Assembly: GCF_039541915.1 (NCBI RefSeq)
Contig: NZ_BAABHD010000080.1
Location: 105,049-169,048, forward strand
DNA: 64,000 nucleotides
Direction of reading: 5' to 3'
Source: Nibrella saemangeumensis
GTDB lineage: Bacteria; Bacteroidota; Bacteroidia; Cytophagales; Spirosomataceae
The first letter of the stretch is position 1; every line of letters begins with the position of its first letter. A program made the translations under genes and the position numbers. Of the stretch, positions 1 to 7,688 are shown piece by piece. Under the pieces are notes generated by a model. That model was given only the letters and a program-made list of their open reading frames with translations, did no database searches and was not told where the DNA came from.

Positions 1-1
1 G

Positions 2-352
2 GTTGACGATGATGTCCGGAACCTCTTTGCCCTGACCACGGCTTTTGAACGGTATGATCTGAACGTGATCACAGCCGAAAGCGGCCAGGAAGCCATTCAC
101 ATTCTGTCGGAAAACAAACAGATCGACATGGTGCTGATGGACATTATGATGCCGGAGATGGACGGCTACGAGACCACCCAGAAAATCAGAAGAGAGCATA
201 AAAACAACAGCCTGCCGATTATTGCCGTGACCGCCAAAGCCATGAAAGGTGACCGCGAGAAATGCATTGAAGCAGGCGCATCGGATTACATTACCAAGCC
301 GGTGAAGATTGATCAGCTATTGTCTCTGATGAGAATCTGGCTGTACAAATAA
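2..352 (+). CDS. Receiver domain at the C-terminus of a two-component protein (5' end outside window)
   Basis: The reading frame is open from base 2, so the gene starts upstream of the window; about 116 residues are visible. They form a complete-looking CheY-like receiver domain: the acidic pocket (VDDD) at the start, the phospho-acceptor Asp in VLMDIMMPEMDG, the conserved Thr in AVTAKA and the Lys in YITKPVK. It ends just after the last helix, as in the C-terminal receiver of hybrid histidine kinases. It lies 13 bases before the next signalling gene on the same strand, so the two are probably co-transcribed. Whether the missing part is a kinase or only a few receiver residues cannot be told from here. 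Confidence 0.85.
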   Translation, partial: VDDDVRNLFALTTAFERYDLNVITAESGQEAIHILSENKQIDMVLMDIMMPEMDGYETTQKIRREHKNNSLPIIAVTAKAMKGDREKCIEAGASDYITKPVKIDQLLSLMRIWLYK

Positions 353-365
353 GGTTACACCACCC

Positions 366-1634
366 ATGAATAGCGATACTGAAGTAAAAATCCTGGTGGT
401 CGACGATCGGGAGGATAACCTCCTCTCGATCGAGACCATTCTGGAACGCGATAACTACCAGATTGTAAAGGCTGATTCAGGTAAAGCCGCGCTGAAGATC
501 CTGTTGAACCAGCACGATTTTACCCTGATCCTGATGGACGTTCGGATGCCGGGCATGAGCGGCATCGAAACCGCCGAGCTGATCTACCAGCGCGATAAGC
601 TGAGGCATATCCCGATCATTTTTATCACGGCGTTCAACCAGGACGAAGAGGGTATGTTTGAGGGCTACCGCACCGGCGCTGTTGATTTTATTTACAAGCC
701 GATCAATCCGCAGCTGCTCCGTTATAAGGTAGGGATTTTTGTGGAGCTGTTCCGGCAACGAAACCAGCTTATGACGCAGGAAACCGAGTTGCGGAACATC
801 AACGCCAGTCTGGCCAGTGAAGTCGAAGAGCGCAAAGCCTCTGAACAGAAAGTAAAGCTGCTCAACGCCCAGTTGGTGAAAAATAACCAGGAGTTGCATG
901 CCATCAACGAAGAGCTGGACCGGTTTGCCTACGTAGCCTCCCACGACCTGCAGGAACCGCTACGGAAGATTATGATGTTCAGCGACCGCATTCGTAACCG
1001 GTTGCTGGGACAGGCAGACGCCGACGTAGACAATAGCCTGGAAAAGATCCTGGTGGCCGCCACCCGGATGCAGCGACTGATTAAGGATATCCTGCAGTTT
1101 TCCCGCAGCGAATACGCATCCAGCACTTTCGAACTGGTTGATCTGAACCAGGTTGTCCACGAGGTGCTCTCCGACATGGAAGAGGAGATCCAGAAGAGAG
1201 AGGCACAGCTTCACGTCAGCCCGTTGCCGCAGATCATGGGTAGTTCGAGCCAGTTGCGCCAGTTATTTCAGAACCTAATCACCAACTCCCTGAAGTTCTG
1301 CAAACGCGGGAGCCGGCCCGAAATCTATATTTACGGCGAGACGATGCGGGAAGACGACTTCACCGAACTGCCCGAAGAGCGGCTCTCTTCGCGCTATTTC
1401 AAGATTTACGTAAAGGATAACGGGATTGGCTTTGACATGGAGAATGCCGACAAAATTTTTGCAGTTTTCAAACGGCTGCACAGTTATCAGGAATACGAGG
1501 GTACCGGCATTGGCCTCTCCATCTGCAAAAAAATTGTAAACAAGCACAACGGGGTAATCCGGGCCGAAGGCCGGCCCAACGAAGGCGCTACGTTCATCAT
1601 CACGCTACCGGAAGCGCTGGTAGAAACCACCTGA
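366..1634 (+). CDS. Response regulator-histidine kinase fusion
   Basis: A 422-residue cytosolic protein. Residues about 8-125 are a receiver domain with the likely phospho-acceptor Asp58 (LILMDVRMPG) and Lys in FIYKP. A coiled coil follows (about 130-185), then a HisKA domain with the phospho-accepting His193 in ASHDLQEPL, and an HATPase domain with the N box (NLITNSLKF), G1 (DNGIGFD) and G2 (GTGIGLSI). No transmembrane segment is seen, so input probably comes by phosphotransfer to the receiver, which would gate the kinase. The kinase core closely resembles that of the next gene, suggesting duplication. It is flanked by two other signalling genes on the same strand. Confidence 0.9.
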   Translation: MNSDTEVKILVVDDREDNLLSIETILERDNYQIVKADSGKAALKILLNQHDFTLILMDVRMPGMSGIETAELIYQRDKLRHIPIIFITAFNQDEEGMFEGYRTGAVDFIYKPINPQLLRYKVGIFVELFRQRNQLMTQETELRNINASLASEVEERKASEQKVKLLNAQLVKNNQELHAINEELDRFAYVASHDLQEPLRKIMMFSDRIRNRLLGQADADVDNSLEKILVAATRMQRLIKDILQFSRSEYASSTFELVDLNQVVHEVLSDMEEEIQKREAQLHVSPLPQIMGSSSQLRQLFQNLITNSLKFCKRGSRPEIYIYGETMREDDFTELPEERLSSRYFKIYVKDNGIGFDMENADKIFAVFKRLHSYQEYEGTGIGLSICKKIVNKHNGVIRAEGRPNEGATFIITLPEALVETT

Positions 1635-1713
1635 GCGTTTTGGCTGCTAATCAATCCGTTGGCTATTTTTAGTTTATAAATTCAGATTTTGTACGCTGTA
1701 AACCGTAGACCCC

Positions 1714-4700
1714 GTGTCCCCTACCGCTGAACCTAAATCCGCCAGACTCGTCTTTACCCATCTACCGGGTTTTGCGGCATTTATTGTTGCCAACCACCTG
1801 GAGGCATTCGTCAGAGAACAGATCCGATTGCTGAGGCAGCTGAACAACACCCTGTTGTCTTACTTCGACACGATGCCGGAAGAGGAACTCGTAGCCTTTT
1901 CCAAACTGACGACCGGTCAGTTTTTTCAATATTTTGTCGAAAACCGGGCCCCCGACCAGATCCGCGACGCCATGGAGCAGTGGGTTACCAATCAGCTTCC
2001 GGTGGTGAACCAGAACCAGATCGTGGCCGACGATATTACGCAGGTCAACTACGTCCGGAAACAAACCCTGTACAAGTTTCTGCCGCTCTACACCACCGAC
2101 CTGGCCACCTCGCTGGCCATTATCGGGGAGTTCGACGAGTATATCATGGAGTCGGAGGCCCAGTCGTTCCAGACGCTGTTTAACCTCCAGCAGAAGCAGA
2201 TCAACGAGCATCTGCACTTCATTGAACGCATTACCAATACCTCGCCCGGTATCATTTTCGTCTTCGACCTGCTGGAGCGCAAAGAAGTGTATACCAACGA
2301 GAATCTGCAGAAGATTCTGGGTATCACCCGCGACGACCTGCACCGCATGGGCGGTGAACTGGTGACGCAGCTTCTTCACCCCGACGACATCGCCAGGGGC
2401 GTTGAACACGCGCAGGTACTGGCCAACGCCAGAGACGGCGAGGTGTACTCCTTTGAGTTCCGGGTAAAACATAAAGCCGGCCATTACCGCTGGATGCGCA
2501 GCTACGAGACCGTTTTCCGGCGCAACGAGCAGCAACCGGCGCAGATTATTGGTATCGCCTTCGATATCGGCCATGAGAAAGAAACAGCCCAGCAACTGGC
2601 GTACCGCGAACAGCAGTTGCTGGAGGCCCAGGAACTAGCCGAACTGGGCAGCTTTGAGTGGAACCTGCACACTATGAAGGCCACCTACACGCCCCAGGTG
2701 TTGCGTATCCTGAACATTAACGACGGTGACGGCCTGCCTGGCTTTTTAGGAAAGATCCATCCTGATGATAAGGACCGGGTGCAACAGGCACTCGAACAGG
2801 CCATCAAAAATCAGGATATCTACGATAGCGAGTACCGCTACCTGACCGAAACAGGCGACCGGATTATCTGGTCGAGGGGCAGCATATCCATCGAAAACGG
2901 CGTACCCGTTATGAAGGGCACCGTGATGAACGTGACCGAGCGCCACCGCATGGTGCAGCAACTTCAGCAAAGTGAGTCGCTCTACAAACAGGCGCAGGCG
3001 CTCACACACATCGGCAACTGGGCCTGGGATGTAGCGGCCAATAAAGTGGCCTGGTCCGATGAAATGTACCGGATTTATGGCCTGGTCCCGCAGTCAGCCG
3101 AAGTTACGTTCGAGCGCTTCCTGCAACTGGTTCATCCCGACGACCGGAATCTGACGTACCAGCACATAAAGAACTCGCTGGATAACCAGCAGCCCAATGA
3201 TTTCTTTCACCGGATTATTCTTAACGACGGCACCGTAAAAGTTTTGCACGCCAAAGGAGAAGTTGTGCTGGATAAGGCCGGTACGGTTATCCGCATGATT
3301 GGCACCGGGCAGGACGTGACCTTGCAGAAAACGACGGAAAAAGAACTACTGGAGAAGCAGAACTTTATTCAGAAGATTGCCGACGCGACACCATCCATCA
3401 TTGCCTCTTACAATATCAACACCGGCAAGTACACGTTTGTGAGCCAGGGGCTGGAAAAACTGCTCGGGTATAACCCCCGGGAAGTCATGGAAGCAGATGT
3501 CAGTTTCTTCGCCAATCTGATCCACCCGGATGATATGGGTTCGATGATGGAGCGGAACGCACAGGCGCTGAAAGAAGCCAATGAATCCGGGGCCGACGAC
3601 ATGATCGTTGAGTTTACCTACCGGATGCGCCACCGAAACGGTGAGTACCGCTGGTTCCATACCTACGGCACTATTTTCGACCGCAATCCGGATGGTCATG
3701 TCGAGCACGTGCTTAACATTTCCATGGATGTGACGGAGACGGTAGAAGCCGAACAGCGGATCAGGGAGCAGGAGTTGTTTATTGAGCATATTGCCGATGC
3801 CTCCCCGGCCATGCTGTACCTCTACGACTTGGCCAAGCAACAGGTTATTTACGTCAACAAGGAAATTACCTCGGTGCTGGGCTATACGGCCGAAGACATC
3901 CTCGACATGGGAGAGTCGTTCCGGTCGGTGCTGTCTCATCCCGACGATGCCGGTAAACTGCCCGATATGCAGTACGCATCCAACGGCAAGGGTGAGCGGA
4001 AGAACATGTACCAGTATGAATGCCGTATGCGCCACAAGGAGTTGGGCTGGCGCTGGATGCTGGTGCGGGAAATGGTGTTTAAAAAAGACAGGAAAGGTAA
4101 CGTTCAGCAGGTGCTGGGGGCGGCCCTCGACATTTCGGAGCAGAAGGACATGGAGCGCAGCCTGTTTCAGAAGACCCTGCAACTCCAGCAATCCAACGCC
4201 AGCCTGAAGGAGTTCGCCTACATTGCCAGCCACGACCTGAAAGAGCCGCTCCGCAAGATTTCGACCTTCGGCGACCGGCTGCTGGTCACGCAATACGAGA
4301 ACCTCACCACCGACGGGCAGGCTGCGTTAAGTAAAATCATTGACTCATCGCAGCGGATGCAGCTGATGATCAACGATATTCTGTCGGTGTCGATGATCTC
4401 GGGCGATGTGTCGTTCCAGCCCTTCAGCCTGCAGACCATTCTGAAAGAGGTACTGCAAACGCTGGAGCACCGGATCGAGAGCAAAAACGCCGTTATTGAG
4501 GCCGACAAGCTGCCGGTCCTGAATATAGTGCCGTCGCAATTCCGGCAATTATTTCAGAACCTGCTGAGCAACTCGCTGAAGTTTGCGCGGGAAGACGTAG
4601 CGCCGAAGATTCACATCTCCTGCACCTACCTGAGCGCCGAAGAAGTGGGTCAGTTCAACATGCCCAAGGCCAAACGGTATATCCAGCTCACCTTCACCGA

Positions 4701-4899
4701 CAACGGCATCGGCTTTGACAATCGCTTTGCCGGTAAGATCTTTGCCATTTTCCAGCGGTTGCACAACAAAAACGACTACGAAGGGACTGGTATCGGTCTG
4801 GCCATCTGCAAGAAGATCGTCGAAAACCACGGTGGCGTCATTTTTGCCTCCGGTATACCGGATCAGGGCTCGACGTTTACGGTCATCCTGCCGGATTAG
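1714..4899 (+). CDS. Multi-PAS sensor histidine kinase (five PAS domains)
   Basis: A 1061-residue soluble kinase starting at GTG (1714), the first start after the previous stop 79 bases upstream. Residues about 1-160 are a helical N-terminal region I do not recognise. Five PAS/PAC units follow at about 168-290, 305-415, 425-540, 550-680 and 690-815, most with an HPDD motif and the PAC-type RW pair. HisKA follows with His840 in ASHDLKEPL, then HATPase with NLLSNSLKF, DNGIGFD and GTGIGLAI. There is no receiver domain and no membrane segment, so it must signal to a separate regulator, possibly the receivers just upstream. PAS ligands cannot be predicted. Confidence 0.9.
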   Translation: MSPTAEPKSARLVFTHLPGFAAFIVANHLEAFVREQIRLLRQLNNTLLSYFDTMPEEELVAFSKLTTGQFFQYFVENRAPDQIRDAMEQWVTNQLPVVNQNQIVADDITQVNYVRKQTLYKFLPLYTTDLATSLAIIGEFDEYIMESEAQSFQTLFNLQQKQINEHLHFIERITNTSPGIIFVFDLLERKEVYTNENLQKILGITRDDLHRMGGELVTQLLHPDDIARGVEHAQVLANARDGEVYSFEFRVKHKAGHYRWMRSYETVFRRNEQQPAQIIGIAFDIGHEKETAQQLAYREQQLLEAQELAELGSFEWNLHTMKATYTPQVLRILNINDGDGLPGFLGKIHPDDKDRVQQALEQAIKNQDIYDSEYRYLTETGDRIIWSRGSISIENGVPVMKGTVMNVTERHRMVQQLQQSESLYKQAQALTHIGNWAWDVAANKVAWSDEMYRIYGLVPQSAEVTFERFLQLVHPDDRNLTYQHIKNSLDNQQPNDFFHRIILNDGTVKVLHAKGEVVLDKAGTVIRMIGTGQDVTLQKTTEKELLEKQNFIQKIADATPSIIASYNINTGKYTFVSQGLEKLLGYNPREVMEADVSFFANLIHPDDMGSMMERNAQALKEANESGADDMIVEFTYRMRHRNGEYRWFHTYGTIFDRNPDGHVEHVLNISMDVTETVEAEQRIREQELFIEHIADASPAMLYLYDLAKQQVIYVNKEITSVLGYTAEDILDMGESFRSVLSHPDDAGKLPDMQYASNGKGERKNMYQYECRMRHKELGWRWMLVREMVFKKDRKGNVQQVLGAALDISEQKDMERSLFQKTLQLQQSNASLKEFAYIASHDLKEPLRKISTFGDRLLVTQYENLTTDGQAALSKIIDSSQRMQLMINDILSVSMISGDVSFQPFSLQTILKEVLQTLEHRIESKNAVIEADKLPVLNIVPSQFRQLFQNLLSNSLKFAREDVAPKIHISCTYLSAEEVGQFNMPKAKRYIQLTFTDNGIGFDNRFAGKIFAIFQRLHNKNDYEGTGIGLAICKKIVENHGGVIFASGIPDQGSTFTVILPD

Positions 4900-4925
4900 T
4901 ACCCCGGAATTGTATTCCGGGGTAC
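4899..4925. repeat. GTAnnnCGGA palindrome, short form; also a likely two-way terminator
   Basis: A perfect 12-base inverted repeat: GTACCCCGGAAT (4899-4910), loop TGT, ATTCCGGGGTAC (4914-4925). It begins on the last base of the kinase stop codon and fills the 28 bases between two convergent genes. It shares the GTA/TAC ends and CGGA/TCCG arms with the elements at 31153 and 40839, but its variable bases are CCC/GGG. Confidence 0.85.
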
Positions 4926-4927
4926 CC

Positions 4928-5680
4928 TCAGAACGTAATGGTCAATCCTCCATCCACCGTCAGGACCGACCCCGTCATGTAACTGGCATCCGGGCCGGCC
5001 AGAAACCAAACCACCCCGGCAATTTCATCCGGCTGAGCCGCTCGTTTCAACGGCAAATGCGCATTTTTGACGTAGTTCTCCACAAACCACTCCGATTCGA
5101 GCTCGTTCTTACCATCGGCCTTAATGGATGAGGGCGTGTTCACAAAGCCGGGCGCAATGGCATTGGCCAGAATATGTCGGGGCGCCAGTTCAACCGCCAG
5201 CGAGCGGGTCAGCTGGGTGAGCGCGGCCTTAGCCATGCCGTAGGCCGAACTACCCGCAGCCACCCGCTCATGATGGATGGAGGTAATGTGAATAATCCGT
5301 CCACCGTCGACCAGCAGGGGCACCAGCGCCCGGCAGGTTTTTATGGAGCCATATAGCATAACCTGCAGGGCATTGTCCCAGGCTGCCAGATCGGAGCCGA
5401 TCACCGGCAGGTTCTGCCCAATACCGATGCTGTTGACAAAAGCATCCAGCTGGCCAAATTCATCGGTAACCAGCTGAGCCAGTTTCTGAATGGCGGCATC
5501 GTCGCGCACGTCGACCACCAGCGCGTGGTGCCCTTCGCCGGCCAGACCGCGCACGACCTCCTCACCCTGATGGGCCTCCGCGCCGGTTAAGAGCACCTGC
5601 CAGCCTTCGAGGGCAAACCGTTCGGCCGTGGCCTGCCCGATACCGGAGGAGCCACCTAAAATAACAACCTTCTTTCTCAT
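4928..5680 (-). CDS. Short-chain dehydrogenase/reductase (SDR)
   Basis: A 250-residue classical SDR, the usual length for the family. The N-terminal Rossmann fold has the cofactor motif GGSSGIGQA, the active site has the YxxxK pair in SSAYGMAKAAL with a Ser in HITSIHHE upstream, and the C-terminus ends with GSVLTVDGGLTITF, typical of 3-oxoacyl-ACP reductase/glucose-1-dehydrogenase-like members. The gene is NAD(P)-dependent by family, and its substrate is unknown. It converges on the upstream kinase with a palindromic terminator between them and is divergent from the HNH gene. Confidence 0.88.
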   Translation of the reverse strand: MRKKVVILGGSSGIGQATAERFALEGWQVLLTGAEAHQGEEVVRGLAGEGHHALVVDVRDDAAIQKLAQLVTDEFGQLDAFVNSIGIGQNLPVIGSDLAAWDNALQVMLYGSIKTCRALVPLLVDGGRIIHITSIHHERVAAGSSAYGMAKAALTQLTRSLAVELAPRHILANAIAPGFVNTPSSIKADGKNELESEWFVENYVKNAHLPLKRAAQPDEIAGVVWFLAGPDASYMTGSVLTVDGGLTITF

Positions 5681-5769
5681 GGTAGCCCCAAATTACGACT
5701 CTTTTGATTTATCGGTATTGGCAAAGCAGTGAAGGTTATTTAGTTTGGCACGGCCTTATTCTCCACAGC

Positions 5770-6732
5770 ATGTCGATACCGGCTGACAATAAATTAGTAG
5801 AGAAATACATTCAACGTTTCAGAAAGCTTAAGCGCGGAGGAACGCAATACGGTTCGGCCCCCCATAAGCCGGTTTTCCTGCTTACGTTAATTGAGCTAAT
5901 TGAGAAAAACAACATTAGCGAGAATCGCATCGTTGTATCGCCTGAGCTGGTAGGTACGTTTAAGGAGAACTTTGCGCTCCTGGTCAAAACTGCCCATAAG
6001 GACGACTTTACTCAACCCTTCTTTTACCTGCAAAGCGAAGGGTTATGGTTTGTTAAGCCAAAGCCAGGAGTCACGATTGACTCACATATAAGAAGTGTGC
6101 AGGTACTCAGTGAACGACTCGACTACGCCTGTTTCGCTGACGATTTATATCAGCTACTCCTAAACATACCCACAAGGCTACAACTCAAAACCACTTTACT
6201 GGACACCTATTTCTCCGAAGTGAAAGCGGAGTTTGTGAAGGTAAAAACTGCCGGAAGAAGCTATGTGCAGGATCTGGAAAACTATTTGCTAAATGAAAAG
6301 GAAAGCACGTATATCACACCACTGCAGCCAATAGAGGACGAGGAAGTCCGGTTTGTACGAGGTGGTCTTTTTAAGAAGCTGGTTCCTATGGTTTATGAGC
6401 ATACTTGCGCTATTTCGGGTATGCGAGTTATCTCCAGCAGCGGCTCATCCTTAGTTGAAGCCTGCCATATCGTGCCAATCAGCATATCTGGAGACGACAG
6501 AGTCACAAACGGTATTGCGCTTTGCCCCAATTTGCATACCGCTTTTGACCGGGGTATGATTGGTGTGGACGAACGGTTGCGGGTAGTTGTTTCCCCCACA
6601 CTAGCCGATACCTTAGCCAGTCCTTACAATCTAAAGCAGTTTCAAGGTCAACCCTTACGGCTACCGTTCGGGGAGGTTCATTATCCAGCGAAGGAGAATT
6701 TTCGGTGGCACATAGAAAATCGGTTTAGGTAG
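5770..6732 (+). CDS. HNH endonuclease, probable modification-dependent (Type IV, ScoMcrA-like) restriction enzyme
   Basis: A 320-residue protein from the ATG at 5770; a TTG 66 bases upstream is in frame but adds nothing recognisable. The C-terminal half holds an HNH nuclease: Cys213 and Cys232 near ACHIVPI (His233), Asn247 in TNGIALCP, Cys252 and His256 in NLHTAFDRG. The N-terminal domain has an APHKPVFLL helix and an FFYLQSEGLW strand, a pattern I associate with the sulfur-binding domain of phosphorothioate-DNA-cleaving enzymes such as ScoMcrA; this assignment is inference. It would cut incoming modified DNA. No modification genes lie beside it, as expected for a Type IV enzyme. The gene is visibly AT-richer than its neighbours (22 G+C in bases 5881-5940), which suggests transfer. 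Confidence 0.82.
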   Translation: MSIPADNKLVEKYIQRFRKLKRGGTQYGSAPHKPVFLLTLIELIEKNNISENRIVVSPELVGTFKENFALLVKTAHKDDFTQPFFYLQSEGLWFVKPKPGVTIDSHIRSVQVLSERLDYACFADDLYQLLLNIPTRLQLKTTLLDTYFSEVKAEFVKVKTAGRSYVQDLENYLLNEKESTYITPLQPIEDEEVRFVRGGLFKKLVPMVYEHTCAISGMRVISSSGSSLVEACHIVPISISGDDRVTNGIALCPNLHTAFDRGMIGVDERLRVVVSPTLADTLASPYNLKQFQGQPLRLPFGEVHYPAKENFRWHIENRFR

Positions 6733-6879
6733 ATAACGATTGCTGAAGCGTTAAAGACAGAAAGTTATTGTCGAGGTAGATCATTGTTCAAAAATAAGCA
6801 TTGCCGCACTTAGCCCAACACAAATTGCGCCTTGTTTTACCCGAAATGGCCAGAAGTAGGTAAGGACCAGCTTTGGATA

Positions 6880-6896
6880 CTCAGCACAAAGCTGAG
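6880..6896. promoter_or_regulatory. Small inverted repeat upstream of the toxin-antitoxin operon (possible operator)
   Basis: CTCAGC, five-base spacer, GCTGAG, 34 bases before the antitoxin start. VapBC-type pairs commonly repress themselves through such repeats, but this one is short and the assignment is only positional. Confidence 0.3.
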
Positions 6897-6930
6897 GGAA
6901 AATTTGTTATCTTGCTAAGGGTGAAACAAA

Positions 6931-7188
6931 ATGGCTATGGAAACGACATTCGTATTAAAGCGGGAGGAACTAACGGCAGAGTGGCTGGAGCAGTTGAAAG
7001 AGCACTTAACTGAAGATAGTGTTATAACAATCACTGCCACCAGTCCGGAAAAGGAATCTCGTTACAATCCGCAAGAAGTTTTGGCCCATTTGGACGAAAC
7101 TCGCAGGATGCACCCTCCTAAGAGGATTCCGGCTGACATTGACATCAATAAAGTAATTGACGAAATGTACTGGGAGGGGAATCACTAA
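6931..7188 (+). CDS. Antitoxin of a VapBC-like module
   Basis: An 85-residue protein with an acidic N-terminal half and a polar C-terminal tail, the usual size for a VapB-type antitoxin. No clear DNA-binding family (AbrB, RHH or Phd) can be assigned by eye. The call rests on its place: its stop codon overlaps the start of a PIN-domain toxin (ATGA at 7185-7188), the standard antitoxin-first arrangement. The C-terminal part (from about residue 50, rich in Pro, Asp and Glu) would be the toxin-binding segment. The start ATG at 6931 could be replaced by the ATG two codons later. Confidence 0.72.
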   Translation: MAMETTFVLKREELTAEWLEQLKEHLTEDSVITITATSPEKESRYNPQEVLAHLDETRRMHPPKRIPADIDINKVIDEMYWEGNH

Positions 7189-7598
7189 TGATCTATTTTG
7201 ATACCGACGTTCTCGTTAACCATTGTGTTGAGCAGGAGATTTCCAAGTATAACCAAGCAACTCAACTTATCCGACAGGCCATCGTTGATGGCCTGTTTTT
7301 CATTTCTACTTTGTCCATTAATGAACTAGCCTTCGCACTGACCAAAGTACAAGCGGCAGCCAGCCGAGATGAAATCAGAAAACACTTGCATACTTTTTAT
7401 CTGTTAAAACCAGTTCCTGTTACTGTTGAGCACATTGAACGAGCGGCTCAAATTGCTTATAAGATTGGCTTTAGTCACATGAGCGATTGCGTACACACTG
7501 CCATTGCGGAACAATACTGCAATGAACTGTGTACATTCAATCGGTCCGATTTTCAGCTAATACAGCATCATACCAAGCTGAAGATAACAATTCTTTGA
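7188..7598 (+). CDS. PIN-domain ribonuclease toxin (VapC-like)
   Basis: A 136-residue PIN-domain protein. The metal-binding acidic residues are visible: Asp5/Asp7 in IYFDTDVLVNH, Glu in LSINELAF, Asp in MSDCVHTAIA and a last Asp in FNRSDF. By family it cleaves RNA (often tRNA) when the antitoxin is lost. It overlaps the antitoxin gene, so translation is coupled. Like the HNH gene next to it, it has lower G+C than the flanking metabolic genes. Together they may form a small defence or maintenance patch. Confidence 0.85.
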   Translation: MIYFDTDVLVNHCVEQEISKYNQATQLIRQAIVDGLFFISTLSINELAFALTKVQAAASRDEIRKHLHTFYLLKPVPVTVEHIERAAQIAYKIGFSHMSDCVHTAIAEQYCNELCTFNRSDFQLIQHHTKLKITIL

Positions 7599-7657
7599 AC
7601 GGAATCCGGTCCGTCAGAAAGGGAATCATGGCCTCCAGCATGTGAGAGTCAAGCCTG

Positions 7658-7681
7658 CCCCGGAATTTCATTCCGGGGTAC
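7658..7681. repeat. Short CCCCGGAAT palindrome, likely terminator between convergent genes
   Basis: CCCCGGAAT (7658-7666), loop TTC, ATTCCGGGG (7670-7678), followed by TAC. The right half matches the GTAnnnCGGA family; the left GTA has decayed to CTG. It lies between the toxin stop and the stop of the convergent TolB-like gene. Confidence 0.75.
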
Positions 7682-7688
7682 GAGATGC

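Noticed and set aside
1762..2595. A long open frame on the minus strand opposite the multi-PAS kinase
   Set aside because: It mirrors a strongly supported kinase, has no known domain, and long antisense frames are common in G+C-rich coding DNA.
3346..4293. A 315-residue minus-strand frame in the same kinase gene
   Set aside because: Antisense shadow of PAS and HisKA coding sequence; no recognisable motif.
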